Of a stretch of 64,000 nucleotides of DNA, positions 16,831 through 26,250 are shown one piece after another (the first letter of the stretch is position 1; each line of letters begins with the position of its first letter). The stretch comes from Nostoc sp. B(2019) (GTDB lineage: Bacteria; Cyanobacteriota; Cyanobacteriia; Cyanobacteriales; Nostocaceae): positions 124,001-188,000 of the forward strand of contig NZ_WVID01000001.1 in assembly GCF_010091925.1 (NCBI RefSeq). Reading direction: 5' to 3'. A program made the translations under genes and the position numbers. The notes beneath the pieces were generated by a model. The model saw nothing but the letters and a program-made list of their open reading frames with translations. It did no database searches and was not told the origin of the DNA.

Positions 16831-17310
16831 ATGAGCAACATTCCCCAAACTGGACAACCAGCGCCAGATTTCTCAACTCCTGACCAAAACGATAATCTAG
16901 TCAGTTTGGCTGATTTCAGCGGACAGTGGGTTGTCCTTTATTTCTACCCTAAAGATGACACTTCTGGTTGTACCACTGAAGCAAAAGATTTTACCGAATT
17001 GTATCAAGACTTCAGCCAACTAGGAGCGAAAATCTTAGGCGTTAGCCCAGATTCAGGTAAGGCTCATTGCAAATTTATCAACAAACATAGCCTGTCAATC
17101 ACCCTTTTAAGTGACCCAGAACATCATCTAATAGAAGCCTATGGTGCTTGGCAATTGAAGAAGTTTATGGGGAAAGAATATATGGGTGTTGCTAGATCAA
17201 CCTTTCTCATTTCACCTGATAGAACTATTGCCTATACTTGGCCTAATGTGAAAACCAAAGGTCATGCTCAGGCAGTTTTAACTAAATTGCAGGAATTGGC
17301 GAATATATGA
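16831..17310 (+). CDS. bcp: Peroxiredoxin Q / bacterioferritin comigratory protein
   Basis: Thiol peroxidase reducing H2O2 and organic hydroperoxides, re-reduced by thioredoxin. The AhpC/TSA fold is clear: TGQPAPDFSTPDQN, then VVLYFYPKDDTSGCTTEA with the peroxidatic Cys47. The usual resolving cysteine five residues later is replaced by Lys (TTEAKDF). A second cysteine, Cys80 in SGKAHCKF, sits about 33 residues on, where the subgroup with a helix-3 resolving Cys has it. ATG 16831 (MSNIPQTGQPAP, 159 aa) is the family start; the longer frame to 16750 only reads through a palindromic repeat. Single gene. Confidence 0.93.
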   Translation: MSNIPQTGQPAPDFSTPDQNDNLVSLADFSGQWVVLYFYPKDDTSGCTTEAKDFTELYQDFSQLGAKILGVSPDSGKAHCKFINKHSLSITLLSDPEHHLIEAYGAWQLKKFMGKEYMGVARSTFLISPDRTIAYTWPNVKTKGHAQAVLTKLQELANI

Positions 17311-17363
17311 GGGTATGTCGTTGTAATACCATATAAATCATCTTTATAGCAATTAATTAAAAT

Positions 17364-17633
17364 TTGACCAGCCCCTTTGAACTGACAATTACCAATACTC
17401 TGAACTCAGCCAATCCTCAAAGAGTTCTAGAAGGTACAGTAGCAAATGCTATCATCCAGGCAGGGTTTGATTTAGTTGGTTTCAACAAAGCAGTAGGCCT
17501 AAATGGCGAAGTTGGTGAAATTGATGTAGAAACCAGCAACGCTATCATCGAAGTAACAACCCAAACTTCTCGTCAGTTAAAGCCAATATGGTTCAAGTCA
17601 TCCAAGCACAGAATATCGGACTTGCCTATCTAG
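17364..17633 (+). pseudogene. Truncated nuclease-like ORF fused out of frame to the next gene
   Basis: From TTG 17364 the frame reads TSPFELTITNTLNSANPQRVLEGTVANAIIQAGFDLVGFNKA, then GEVGEIDVETSNAIIEVTTQ. The GEIDV...IIEVTT pattern resembles the core of a PD-(D/E)xK nuclease (Asp, then Glu-x-Thr/Lys). The match ends near 17580, at the exact place where the HsdR_N-type gene begins in another frame (17588). The rest of the nuclease is missing. This looks like a deletion or recombination joint, not a gene overlap. Confidence 0.6.
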
Positions 17634-18214
17634 AAGAAAGATTTGGTTTGCAACAGACTGAGGCTGAAGATTTTTTTCCAGAATGGTTTGACACTCTCCC
17701 AGAAATCGCGGATTTAGAAAAGCAATATTTAAACAGAGTTAAAGCTAATTTCCTCAGATTGGTTAAGCACCCACCAATCTTAGAAAATGCAGTCAAAATG
17801 GTAGTATTGTCACCTTTATTAGATTTCGCTGGATTTTATGATGAGCCGTTTTTGATCGGTACTGAAGAATCTATAGAAATTGCCTTAGAAGATGAAGGTG
17901 AAATTATTAGAGGACGCATTGATGTTTTAGTTATTCAAGAACAATTGTGGCTTTTAGTCATTGAATCTAAAAGGGCTAGTTTTTCTCTTTTAGAAGCTAT
18001 ACCCCAAGCACTCGCCTATATGCTTGCAAATACTCATCCAGCAAAACCTGTGTTTGGATTAGTAACTAGTGGAGAAGATTTTCAATTTATAAAACTAATA
18101 AAGCAAGATAAACCTGAGTATGCTTTGTCTGATAAATTAACTTTGTCCAGACGGGAAAATGAATTGTACAAGGTCTTAAGTATCTTAAAAAAATTAAGTC
18201 AAATATTAAGTTAA
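17588..18214 (+). CDS. Type I restriction enzyme R protein N-terminal-like (HsdR_N) protein
   Basis: A 208-aa stand-alone PD-(D/E)xK domain of the HSDR_N family, common as single small genes in cyanobacteria. The core is visible as GRIDVLVIQEQLWLLVIESKRASFSL, with Asp, then Glu-Ser-Lys as the catalytic signature, preceded by an E in ENAVKMVVLSPLLDFAGFY. No helicase domain and no HsdM or HsdS genes are nearby, so it is not a working type I restriction system. DNA cleavage or binding in another context is possible. ATG 17588 gives the usual start. The cysteine desulfurase starts 8 bp after the stop. Confidence 0.8.
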   Translation: MVQVIQAQNIGLAYLEERFGLQQTEAEDFFPEWFDTLPEIADLEKQYLNRVKANFLRLVKHPPILENAVKMVVLSPLLDFAGFYDEPFLIGTEESIEIALEDEGEIIRGRIDVLVIQEQLWLLVIESKRASFSLLEAIPQALAYMLANTHPAKPVFGLVTSGEDFQFIKLIKQDKPEYALSDKLTLSRRENELYKVLSILKKLSQILS

Positions 18215-18221
18215 TTAATTT

Positions 18222-19388
18222 ATGTCTATTCGTCCGATATACCTCGATTGCCACGCTACTACGCCTGTAGATGAGCGAGTATTGGCAGCAATGCTACCTT
18301 ACTTCACAGAAAAATTTGGCAATTCATCCAGTATTAATCATGTTTACGGTTGGGAAGCAGAAGCGGCTGTCAAACAAACGCGGGAAATTTTAGCAGCAGC
18401 AATCAACGCCACACCAGAGGAAATTGTTTTCACTAGTGGCGCGACAGAAGCTAATAATTTAGCTATTAAAGGTGTTGCGGAAGCTTACTTTCAAAAAGGA
18501 CAGCATATTATTACTGTTGCTACTGAACATAGTGCAGTTATTGACCCTTGTAATTATTTAAAAAGCCTCGGTTTTGAAATTACTATTCTCCCAGTTCAAA
18601 AAAATGGACTAATTGATTTAACTGAATTAGCAAAATCTTTCCGTCCTGAAACAATTTTGGTATCGGTGATGGCTGCAAATAATGAAATTGGCGTGTTGCA
18701 ACCTTTAGCAGAAATTGGGGAGATATGTAGCGATCGCCAAGTCCTATTTCACACCGATGCAGCCCAAGCTATTGGTAAAATTCCTTTAGATGTGCAAGCC
18801 ATGAAAATCGACTTAATGTCCCTAACTGCACATAAAGTATATGGGCCCAAAGGCATCGGAGCGCTATACGTCCGCAGGCGCAACCCCAGAGTAAAACTTG
18901 CTCCCCAGCAGCATGGTGGTGGACATGAGCGCGGGATGCGTTCTGGTACTTTGTATACACCGCAAATTGTCGGCTTTGGTAAAGCTGTAGAAATAGCTTT
19001 GGCTGAACAAGCCGCAGAAAACCAACGCCTTACCGAACTTAGGCAAAGACTGTGGAAGGCGCTTTCGCAGTTGGAGGGAATTCATTTCAACGGACATCCT
19101 CAAAACCGACTGGCGGGAAACTTAAACATTAGTGTTGAGGGAGTGGATGGAGCCGCACTTTTGCTAGGATTGCAGCCAGTCATGGCGGTGTCTTCTGGTT
19201 CTGCTTGCTCATCGGCAACCACTGCACCCTCTCATGTTCTCACAGCATTGGGACACTCAGAACAGCTAGCTTATGCCTCAGTGCGGTTTGGCATTGGCCG
19301 GTTTAATACCCAAGAGGAAATTGATATTGTAGCCAAACATGCGATCGCTACTATTCAAAGTTTACGCAAACAAGCAACCCTGGTGTAG
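18222..19388 (+). CDS. Cysteine desulfurase (NifS/IscS family)
   Basis: PLP-dependent enzyme that takes sulfur from cysteine as a persulfide for Fe-S clusters and tRNA thiolation. Seen: YLDCHATTPVDERV at the start, SGATEANNLAIKG, the PLP lysine in SLTAHKVYGPKG, and the active-site loop SSGSACSSATTAPSHVL carrying the catalytic Cys. A 388-aa length and ACSS motif fit the NifS/IscS group (class I), not SufS. No nifU, iscU or nif genes are adjacent; a Nfu-type scaffold gene is 12 kb away (31363). nifS or iscS cannot be separated from sequence alone. It may be co-transcribed with the HsdR_N gene 8 bp upstream. Confidence 0.94.
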   Translation: MSIRPIYLDCHATTPVDERVLAAMLPYFTEKFGNSSSINHVYGWEAEAAVKQTREILAAAINATPEEIVFTSGATEANNLAIKGVAEAYFQKGQHIITVATEHSAVIDPCNYLKSLGFEITILPVQKNGLIDLTELAKSFRPETILVSVMAANNEIGVLQPLAEIGEICSDRQVLFHTDAAQAIGKIPLDVQAMKIDLMSLTAHKVYGPKGIGALYVRRRNPRVKLAPQQHGGGHERGMRSGTLYTPQIVGFGKAVEIALAEQAAENQRLTELRQRLWKALSQLEGIHFNGHPQNRLAGNLNISVEGVDGAALLLGLQPVMAVSSGSACSSATTAPSHVLTALGHSEQLAYASVRFGIGRFNTQEEIDIVAKHAIATIQSLRKQATLV

Positions 19389-19462
19389 AGGAGTGAGGGA
19401 GTGAGGGAGTGAGGAAGCAGGGGAAGCAGGGGAAGCAGGGGAAGCAGGGGAAGCAGGGGGAG
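19389..19462. repeat. Short tandem repeats (GTGAGGGA)n and (AGCAGGGGA)n
   Basis: Directly after the cysteine desulfurase stop are about three copies of GTGAGGGA and then five copies of AGCAGGGGA, a typical cyanobacterial short tandem repeat tract. No spacers, so not a CRISPR. Confidence 0.85.
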
Positions 19463-19512
19463 AGAATAATTAATGACTTTTGACTCTTGACCCTTGATCC
19501 TTGACTCATCAC

Positions 19513-20571
19513 TCAATATGGATTTGAGTCAATTCGCCCTCTTTTAACGCTCCTGAGATAATAGCCTGATGTCGGTCTGTATTTGAGGTTGAAGGTGTCG
19601 CCACTGCGAAGTTTCCAAATTTTGTAGTTGGAAAAGGTTAAAGGAGTTCGGGGTTCGCAGACTTCAGGCGGATGATCGCCAAGTACAAAGTATACTGCAC
19701 CTCTACCTATAACATTTGCTAGACCGTCTTTATCCACAATAACCGATGTACTCTCGCTAACCGCTATACCTAAAACGCTTCTGGATACACCGTCTTTAAT
19801 TTGACGAGCAATAAAGGCCATAATTCGACCCATTCTTTCGCGCCTATCAAAGTGCGTATCTACGATGGTTCCTTTAAAATTGCTCCAGTTGAAAAAGTTG
19901 TAAGTAAAAGTAATATCCCGGTAGGGATCTTCGAGTGCATCTCTGGTTTCAATGCCTTTTTCAGAAGAAGCACAAGCATCGTAGACGTAATCACTTTGGA
20001 TCATCGCACCCGCACTAGTGCCACCAATACCACCTCCTCTAGCGTAAACTGACTTGATAGCAGACTCTAGCTTAGTGTTTTTCCAATTGCGGATATATTG
20101 ACATTGGTCGCCGCCAGCGAAGAAAATCACATCAGCTTTTCTGACTTTCTCAACTATCTCAGTTTTGCTTGCCTCTTGTCTGTTGCTAATAACAAGAGTT
20201 TCCACAGAGTTCACGCCCTTCATGGCATAAATTAGCCGATTGTAATCGTGATTACCATAAGTGCGGATAACTACAACATCAACTTTGGTGGCGTATCTAG
20301 TACCTCCCCTAACCTGGTTGATCATCCATTGAATGGCGTCATCTACATCGGGGCCACCTCCACCTAAGCTAAGGACGGGGCCAGCTAAGGTGGGACGGAC
20401 ATCGAAGGCGGGGCGAACTTCTACAGTGTCGCCCAGGAAGTAGCGTTTCCAGCTGGCGATAAAACTGGTTATGAGGAAGCTTCCCATCTCCAACAACTTG
20501 ATTCCTGCACTTTTCAAGTACCTTGCGATATTTGGGAATGCCTTTGTGGTCATACTAAACTTCTGGTGCAT
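19513..20571 (-). CDS. Cyanophycinase-like peptidase S51
   Basis: Peptidase S51 family. Cyanophycinase (CphB) hydrolyses the nitrogen store cyanophycin (multi-L-arginyl-poly-L-aspartate) to Asp-Arg dipeptides. Catalytic serine motif GGTSAGAM, upstream FFAGGDQCQY, and DTHFDRRERMGR with the conserved His/Arg region are all present. GGGGPDVDDAIQWMI replaces the family's usual first strand motif. The protein has a 60-residue N-terminal extension with a hydrophobic stretch (MGSFLITSFIASWKRYFLG), not typical of soluble CphB, so membrane association or export is possible. No cphA (cyanophycin synthetase) is nearby; CphB-like paralogues with other substrates exist, so the substrate is not certain. 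Confidence 0.85.
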   Translation of the reverse strand: MHQKFSMTTKAFPNIARYLKSAGIKLLEMGSFLITSFIASWKRYFLGDTVEVRPAFDVRPTLAGPVLSLGGGGPDVDDAIQWMINQVRGGTRYATKVDVVVIRTYGNHDYNRLIYAMKGVNSVETLVISNRQEASKTEIVEKVRKADVIFFAGGDQCQYIRNWKNTKLESAIKSVYARGGGIGGTSAGAMIQSDYVYDACASSEKGIETRDALEDPYRDITFTYNFFNWSNFKGTIVDTHFDRRERMGRIMAFIARQIKDGVSRSVLGIAVSESTSVIVDKDGLANVIGRGAVYFVLGDHPPEVCEPRTPLTFSNYKIWKLRSGDTFNLKYRPTSGYYLRSVKRGRIDSNPY

Positions 20572-20681
20572 ACTGCAATTACTGCTAACTCTCGCACCAG
20601 AAAGGGTGAAATTTCCAGCGTACAGGGCTTGTACTGTTTTTTAACGCCAAATAACCCAGAGTAATCAATGATTCTTTGCTT

Positions 20682-20715
20682 GTAGTTAGCTCTTTAGTAC
20701 TAAAGCGCCAACTAC
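20682..20715. terminator. Imperfect hairpin after GH13 gene
   Basis: GTAGTT (20682-20687) and AACTAC (20710-20715) enclose a perfect CTTTAGTACTAAAG palindrome, 30 bp after the end of the minus-strand GH13 gene. No T-run, so its function as terminator is uncertain. Confidence 0.4.
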
Positions 20716-20744
20716 TTAACTTTAATTGATTGATGCCTACCTAG

Positions 20745-22598
20745 TTAGGTGTTGGTTGTCACCGTCCAAATTCTTCCATAATTTTTAGGAATATTTAACC
20801 AATATTCCGAATAACTGGGAACGCCGATTAAATTATTTTCACCGTGAAGTTCTTCTTGATAATCGCCAGCAATGGGAAACCAGAAAGGTACACTCTGATC
20901 GCTATCGCCAAAGTTAAGCGCGACTAAGCTAAATTGGTTAGCGTGTTGGCGAGAGAATAGTAAGACATTTTTTGAGTGATAGCGGTCATGATTGTTGTAA
21001 AAGAAATGACTGCCTTCTGTAAACTGCGATCGCAGTTTACGCAGTTTAATCAGCTTCCGTACTAAGGCAATAACACTGTTACCAATGGCATCGTAAAAAT
21101 AATCCCATCGCACAGGTCGAAGCAACATCACCCGCCCAAAACCTTGTTCTGGAAGGTAATAGTTTTCACCAAATTCTTGCCCTTGCCACAGCATGGGAAT
21201 ACCTTTGGCAGTGAAAATACTAATGAGGTAAGGCTGAACTTTATACCACAATCCCCGATTACCTTCTTGTAATAAATCATTATCACGTGCGATCGCCCCA
21301 AAGTTACAGACAAAACGCGAGTGGTCATGATTCTCTATATATTGCAGCGCCGTCTTGGTAATTTTGTCACCGTTGTTTGTAATCTCTGTTGGATAGCCAT
21401 CTAAACCCAATTTAAAGCCAAGATTAGCTAAATCCCCCCGATTTCCATACGCTACACTTTTAGCTGCACCTAAAGTTTCATTTTGCCAAGTAGAGTTGGT
21501 ATAAGTTTGTTCAAGAATCTCCTTTGGCCCTTCTAATTGTTCAGCACACTGAATCAAATTGATAGTGTCATTATTAAAAAATCTCTGCCAATACTCGCCA
21601 GCTTCTCTCTTTTCTTTGACTGTTTTGTAAGTGTTAAAAACTAAATTGGCGTAACCAACCCCCGTAGAACCATCCCAATAATTTGGTACACAATCATAAC
21701 GAAAACCATCAACGTGATAAACATCTAACCAGTGATAGTTGACTGTATAGAAAAAATCTTGAGTAAACTTGCGATTATAGTCTGTACTTTCGCCAAAATA
21801 ATCTTTAGCAAATGTTCCCATAAAAGGGTTATCACGATAACCTAGTTTTTTGTAAACATAAGAGTAGGGAAAATCATCACCTGTGTGACCATAAACAGCA
21901 TCTACAATTACAGCAATGTTATGTTGATGTGCAGCATCAATCAACTTTTGTAAATCTCGCCTTTTACCAAATCGCTCATCTACTCCAAAGTAGCCTAGCG
22001 GTAAAAAGCCCCAATCTACTGTTAAAGCCACATTGGAAAGCGGCATAATTTCTAGACAGTTAACTCCCAAATCTGCTAGATAACTGAGTTTTTCAATTGT
22101 TCCGTCAATATTTCCGCCGAATTCATCAATCATCAATTCGTACAGAACAATATCTTTTAAATTTGGAGTTTTCCAGGTTTTTTCTGGCTGGCTCCATTCG
22201 TATGGTTGATAACCTAATGTAAAAGCGGATAATTTACCTGTACCAAATTCTCTGGCGAACGGGTCAATAATCCAATCAATTTCTCCCTTATTGGGATTTT
22301 GTAAAAAATAGCGATAAACATATCTACCTGGTTCTCCCCATGCAGATTTAGGGATAGGCTTTGCTTGAGTGTTGATATTTATCCGAGTTGACCAATAATC
22401 ACCATACTCTGAATCGATAGAATGCTCTAATTCAAATTGTAGGGGTTGAATATCTTGTAAGAATTGGTCTTTTTCGTGGATTACTTTAACCCACAGCCGA
22501 TTACCATCATTTTGAGAAACCCAAGGAAGAAATATTCCAAAATCAACAATACCATTGGCTTCTCTAGCCCCTAGTTTGTCCAAAGGTAGCAGTTTCAT
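20745..22598 (-). CDS. GH13 alpha-amylase-family glycoside hydrolase with N-terminal CBM48-like domain
   Basis: Acts on alpha-1,4/1,6-glucans (glycogen-type). An N-terminal beta-sandwich (about 1-140, containing GDYWSTRININT and GRYVYRYFL) resembles the CBM48/branching-enzyme domain. The (beta/alpha)8 barrel follows with all four GH13 regions: DAVYGHTG, GFRYDC (nucleophile Asp), CAEQLEG (acid/base Glu) and IENHDHSRF (transition-state Asp). A beta-domain closes the chain (LNFGDSDQSVPFWF). Similarity to branching and debranching enzymes is evident, but the exact specificity cannot be set. It neighbours a GT4 glycosyltransferase upstream on the same strand, which suggests shared glycogen metabolism; a terminator lies between them. 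Confidence 0.9.
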   Translation of the reverse strand: MKLLPLDKLGAREANGIVDFGIFLPWVSQNDGNRLWVKVIHEKDQFLQDIQPLQFELEHSIDSEYGDYWSTRININTQAKPIPKSAWGEPGRYVYRYFLQNPNKGEIDWIIDPFAREFGTGKLSAFTLGYQPYEWSQPEKTWKTPNLKDIVLYELMIDEFGGNIDGTIEKLSYLADLGVNCLEIMPLSNVALTVDWGFLPLGYFGVDERFGKRRDLQKLIDAAHQHNIAVIVDAVYGHTGDDFPYSYVYKKLGYRDNPFMGTFAKDYFGESTDYNRKFTQDFFYTVNYHWLDVYHVDGFRYDCVPNYWDGSTGVGYANLVFNTYKTVKEKREAGEYWQRFFNNDTINLIQCAEQLEGPKEILEQTYTNSTWQNETLGAAKSVAYGNRGDLANLGFKLGLDGYPTEITNNGDKITKTALQYIENHDHSRFVCNFGAIARDNDLLQEGNRGLWYKVQPYLISIFTAKGIPMLWQGQEFGENYYLPEQGFGRVMLLRPVRWDYFYDAIGNSVIALVRKLIKLRKLRSQFTEGSHFFYNNHDRYHSKNVLLFSRQHANQFSLVALNFGDSDQSVPFWFPIAGDYQEELHGENNLIGVPSYSEYWLNIPKNYGRIWTVTTNT

Positions 22599-22834
22599 AC
22601 GGACATCCTTGATTAATTGAATTTTACTAGTTTTCCTGATGATGTAATTGAAACAACATCTATAACCAGGCTAAATTTACTCTGCTGAAAAAATTAAATC
22701 AATTATCAGCTGTTTACTGAAGTAGCACCTGCTGTAGATTTATCGCAGGTTGATTAAGGATTTATGCAAATTCCAATAAAGTTGACATTTCTTCACTTCA
22801 TTTCCTAGACTTCTTGCCAAAATGTGAATAAGCG

Positions 22835-22867
22835 AAAAATGAACACAGATGAATTATCTGTGTTCAT
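22835..22867 (-). terminator. Rho-independent terminator after GT4 gene
   Basis: On the minus strand ATGAACACAGAT and ATCTGTGTTCAT form a perfect 12-bp stem with loop AATTC and are followed by TTTT. It lies 40 bp past the glycosyltransferase stop. The extra GTGTTCATCT copies beside it show that it also belongs to a dispersed repeat. Confidence 0.7.
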
Positions 22868-22906
22868 CTGTGTTCATCTGTGGTTTAATTTATAAAAAAT
22901 TGACTT

Positions 22907-24094
22907 TTACCAGAGAGTTTGCGATCGCTCTTGCACAACTCGCTCAAAAACACTCTCTGTTTGCTTGGCTAATTTCGTCCAGCTAAAGCGGCGTTCTAAA
23001 TCCTCATAAGCATTATCAATTAGCCATTGTCGATAACCCGGATTTTTCAACACCTCTAAAATTCCCCAAGCTAGGGAATCGGGATTGTTTACCCAGGTAA
23101 CAACACCCGTTTTGGTATGTTGCACCACTTCAGGAAACCCCCCTGTATCAGAAACTACTACTGGTACACGAGAAGCAAAGCTTTCTAAAGCTACAATCCC
23201 AAAAGGTTCATAAAGACTAGGAAATACAGCACAGTCAGCAATAGTTTGAAATTTATCTAAGTATTCGTCTGAGAGAAAACCTGTAAAATAACAATGATGC
23301 CAAATTCCTAAATCCCAGGCTTGGCGCTTGAGATGGTCAGTATTGCCACCACCAACAATCACAAATTTAACGTTACCTCCCATTTCTCTAAGTATCTTGG
23401 GAGCCGCATTTAGTAATACAGGTACACCCTTTTCGTAGGTCATGCGACCAAGATAGTAAACGATTTTTTCATCATCTGTGGCAAATTGACGGCGAAAATC
23501 CAGAGCATGAAAATCTTCGTGATGCTTTTTCTTTTCTGGTCGAATACCGTTATAAATGACATCAACTTTGTCCCAAGGACTATGTAGCGCTCGTCCTACT
23601 TCCTGTCGCATATAGTCGCTACAAACGATGATTCGCCAAGCGTTGTAAGCCAGTAAATTTTCTTTGCCACTAATATAGTGTTGAGTGTCCGTATGAATAC
23701 CGTTATAGCGACCGTATTCAGTAGCGTGGATTGTGGCAATTAAGGGTATTTTAAAATTATGCTTGAGAGCGATCGCAGCATCTCCCACTAACCAATCATG
23801 AGCATGAATTAAGTCAAAGGTTCCTTCCTCTAGGATCAACTTCCCACCATGCTCCCCCATGCTCCCATTCAGGTTTACTACCCAGTGGAAAAAGTCGTTA
23901 CTATAAGGTACGGGTACTCGGTGTACGTGTACTCCCTCAACTACCTCATACATCGATGCGTGACCAAACTCCGCCGTAATCAAGTGAACTTCATGACCCA
24001 GCTTGATTAATTCTGGGTATAACTCCGCCACATGACGCGCAATTCCTCCAACTATCCTCGGTGGAAACTCCCAACTTAGTACAAGTATCTTCAT
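22907..24094 (-). CDS. GT4 family glycosyltransferase (glycogen-synthase-like)
   Basis: Retaining GT-B glycosyltransferase of family 4. N-terminal Rossmann half: ILVLSWEFPPRIVGGIARHVAELYP (glycine loop as in glycogen and starch synthases), HAHDWLVGDAAIALKH. C-terminal half: VYYLGRMTYEKGVPVLLNA, FVIVGGG, and the E-x7-E element SLYEPFGIVALE, then GGFPEVV. The close resemblance to ADP/UDP-glucose-using synthases and to maltose-1-phosphate-type (GlgM-like) enzymes suggests alpha-glucan synthesis; the donor cannot be read. The GH13 gene follows on the same strand 308 bp later. The ATG at 24094 is a family-typical start. Confidence 0.9.
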   Translation of the reverse strand: MKILVLSWEFPPRIVGGIARHVAELYPELIKLGHEVHLITAEFGHASMYEVVEGVHVHRVPVPYSNDFFHWVVNLNGSMGEHGGKLILEEGTFDLIHAHDWLVGDAAIALKHNFKIPLIATIHATEYGRYNGIHTDTQHYISGKENLLAYNAWRIIVCSDYMRQEVGRALHSPWDKVDVIYNGIRPEKKKHHEDFHALDFRRQFATDDEKIVYYLGRMTYEKGVPVLLNAAPKILREMGGNVKFVIVGGGNTDHLKRQAWDLGIWHHCYFTGFLSDEYLDKFQTIADCAVFPSLYEPFGIVALESFASRVPVVVSDTGGFPEVVQHTKTGVVTWVNNPDSLAWGILEVLKNPGYRQWLIDNAYEDLERRFSWTKLAKQTESVFERVVQERSQTLW

Positions 24095-24306
24095 TGACTA
24101 GACTCCCCGATGCTTTACAAATATCTAAAAAACTAGATTTATCTAAAAATACAAGTCTGGCAATTACTGTGAGTATATTTACTAAAATGTTTAAATTTTT
24201 TAACAGTTTTTTGATAAAGCTGATCATAAGGTTATCAAGACTACCCAAATCAGCAAAGACCTCATGAAACATCTCAACTATAAATTCATCTTTCATTCAC
24301 CTAAAT

Positions 24307-24335
24307 AAAAAATACAGCCTCAAAAAGACGGCTGT
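24307..24335 (-). terminator. Rho-independent terminator downstream of lepA
   Basis: Minus strand: ACAGCC, loop, GGCTGT, then ATTTTTT. Stem bases 24330-24335 and 24314-24319, about 105 bp after the lepA stop. Confidence 0.65.
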
Positions 24336-24370
24336 TAACTCAGAAATTTTGTCATACTCAATGAAATAAA

Positions 24371-24405
24371 GGGGAATCGGAAAGTTTACCCTTCTAAGAT
24401 TCCCC
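24371..24405 (-). terminator. GGGGAATC hairpin just after lepA
   Basis: Arms GGGGAATC and GATTCCCC (24371-24378, 24398-24405) with a 19-base loop, followed on the minus strand by TTTATTTC; a first weak terminator 34 bp after the lepA stop. Confidence 0.5.
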
Positions 24406-24438
24406 ATAACTTGGCAGTGGGTATTGCCCATATTCAAA

Positions 24439-26250
24439 TTAATCTTGATCCAAGCGCAGTACTGCCATAAAAGCTTCCTGGGGTACATCCACCGTTCCCA
24501 CAGATTTCATCCGCTTTTTACCTTTTGCTTGCTTTTGCAATAGTTTCTTCTTGCGGCTAATATCACCGCCGTAGCACTTAGCAAGCACGTCTTTTCGCAA
24601 AGCGGGGATGTGTTCGCTGGCAATAACTTTACTACCAATTGATGCCTGAATCGGTACTTTAAATTGATGACGAGGAATCAGTTCTTTAAGTTTTTCGGCC
24701 ATTGACCGCCCGACATTGTAAGCTTTGTCCCGGTGGACAATCATGGCCAAGGAATCTACAGGATCACCGTTGATCATGATATCTAACTTCACCAAAGGAT
24801 TTTCACGGTAGCCGATGAGGTGATATTCCATGCTAGCGTAACCGCGCGATCGCGATTTCATCTGGTCAAAAAAGTCTGTCACCACTTCCGCCAAAGGAAG
24901 CTCGTAAGTGAGTGTAGTTCGTCCTTTGGTGAGATATTTCATATCTTTGAAAATGCCACGTCGGTTTTGTGACAACTCCATCAAAGTACCCACGTAGGTT
25001 TCCGGCGTAATCATTTCTACTTGGACGTAGGGTTCTTCAATTTTTTCGCGATCGTTAGGAGAGGGCAAGCGGCTAGGATTATCAATGTACAGTTCCTCAC
25101 CTTTGATGGTTGTCACTTTATAAACCACAGATGGGGCTGTAATGATCAAATCTAAGTCATATTCTCGCTCCAAGCGTTCTTGGACAATTTCCATGTGCAG
25201 CAAGCCCAAAAACCCGCAACGGAAGCCAAATCCCATCGCGCTCGAAGTTTCTGGTTCGTAGTGTAGCGCCGCATCATTGAGACTGAGCTTTTCTAAAGCT
25301 TCTCGCAAATCTTCAAATTGATCAGCATCGATGGGGAACATTCCACAGAAAACCATCGGGTTGGCTTCTGTGTAACCAGGTAAAGGTTCCGTTGCTTTGG
25401 CTTTGGCTAGGGTAATAGTATCTCCCACCCGTGCATCAGCGACAGCTTTAATTGCCGCTCCCAAATAGCCTACTTCCCCAGCATGCAGTTCTTCAACTTG
25501 CTTTTGGGTAGGAGAGAGAACGCCTAACTCGTCAATTTCGTATTCTTTACCAGATACCATCAAATGGACGCGATCGCCCTTTCTCAGAGTGCCATCCATC
25601 ACCCGGAAATACACAATTACTCCCCGGTAGCTGTCATAGTAGCTATCAAAAATTAACGCCCGCAAACGTTCATTTACCGTGTTGGCTGGTGGTGGTACTC
25701 GCTCGACAATAGTTTCTAAAATATCATCAATACCAATTCCTTCTTTGGCAGAGGCAAGAATCGCACCGCTGCAATCTAAACCGATAATTTCTTCGATTTC
25801 ACTAATTACTCGCTCTGGTTCTGCCCCAGGTAAGTCGATTTTATTCAAAACCGGGATAATTTCCAGGTTATGCTCAAGCGCTAAATACACATTCGCCAAA
25901 GTTTGCGCCTCCACACCTTGGGAAGCATCTACTACCAACAGCGCTCCTTCGCAAGCGGCGAGAGAGCGCGACACCTCATAAGAAAAATCTACGTGTCCTG
26001 GAGTATCAATCAAGTTCAGCACATACTGCTGACCATCTTTTGCTGTGTAGTTCATCCGGGCAGCTTGCAGCTTAATTGTAATGCCGCGCTCCCGTTCCAA
26101 ATCCATATTGTCGAGAAACTGTTCCTTCATCTGCCGTTCGTCAACAGTGCCAGTAGCTTGCAGCAAGCGATCGGCGAGGGTTGATTTCCCGTGGTCGATG
26201 TGAGCAATAATACAAAAATTGCGAATGCGAACTGCGGGAACGTCAGTCAT
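24439..26250 (-). CDS. lepA: Elongation factor 4 (LepA)
   Basis: Ribosome-dependent GTPase that affects elongation and ribosome maturation. G1 motif AHIDHGKST, switch [10 protein letters not shown], and NKIDLPGA (G4) are intact. Domains II and III of EF-G type follow (about 190-480). The LepA-specific C-terminal domain ends with [46 protein letters not shown]. The length of 603 aa is normal. ATG 26250 matches the family start [21 protein letters not shown]. It is a single gene followed by two hairpins. Confidence 0.98.
   Translation of the reverse strand: MTDVPAVRIRNFCIIAHIDHGKSTLADRLLQATGTVDERQMKEQFLDNMDLERERGITIKLQAARMNYTAKDGQQYVLNLIDTPGHVDFSYEVSRSLAACEGALLVVDASQGVEAQTLANVYLALEHNLEIIPVLNKIDLPGAEPERVISEIEEIIGLDCSGAILASAKEGIGIDDILETIVERVPPPANTVNERLRALIFDSYYDSYRGVIVYFRVMDGTLRKGDRVHLMVSGKEYEIDELGVLSPTQKQVEELHAGEVGYLGAAIKAVADARVGDTITLAKAKATEPLPGYTEANPMVFCGMFPIDADQFEDLREALEKLSLNDAALHYEPETSSAMGFGFRCGFLGLLHMEIVQERLEREYDLDLIITAPSVVYKVTTIKGEELYIDNPSRLPSPNDREKIEEPYVQVEMITPETYVGTLMELSQNRRGIFKDMKYLTKGRTTLTYELPLAEVVTDFFDQMKSRSRGYASMEYHLIGYRENPLVKLDIMINGDPVDSLAMIVHRDKAYNVGRSMAEKLKELIPRHQFKVPIQASIGSKVIASEHIPALRKDVLAKCYGGDISRKKKLLQKQAKGKKRMKSVGTVDVPQEAFMAVLRLDQD

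Larger units (their letters stand above)
24095..24438. other. Region between lepA and GT4 gene
   Basis: Holds two minus-strand hairpins behind lepA (listed separately) and AT-rich sequence. An open frame 23991-24296 overlaps the glycosyltransferase start by 100 bp and has no ribosome site, so I do not call a gene here. Confidence 0.5.

Noticed and set aside
17588-18214. Complete type I restriction system
   Set aside because: Only the HsdR_N-like domain is present; no HsdM, HsdS or helicase domain nearby.
19389-19462. CRISPR-like short repeats after the cysteine desulfurase
   Set aside because: 8- and 9-bp units without spacers; ordinary short tandem repeats.
23991-24296. 101-aa minus-strand frame before the GT4 gene
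   Set aside because: Overlaps the start of the clear glycosyltransferase gene by 100 bp in another frame and lacks a ribosome site.
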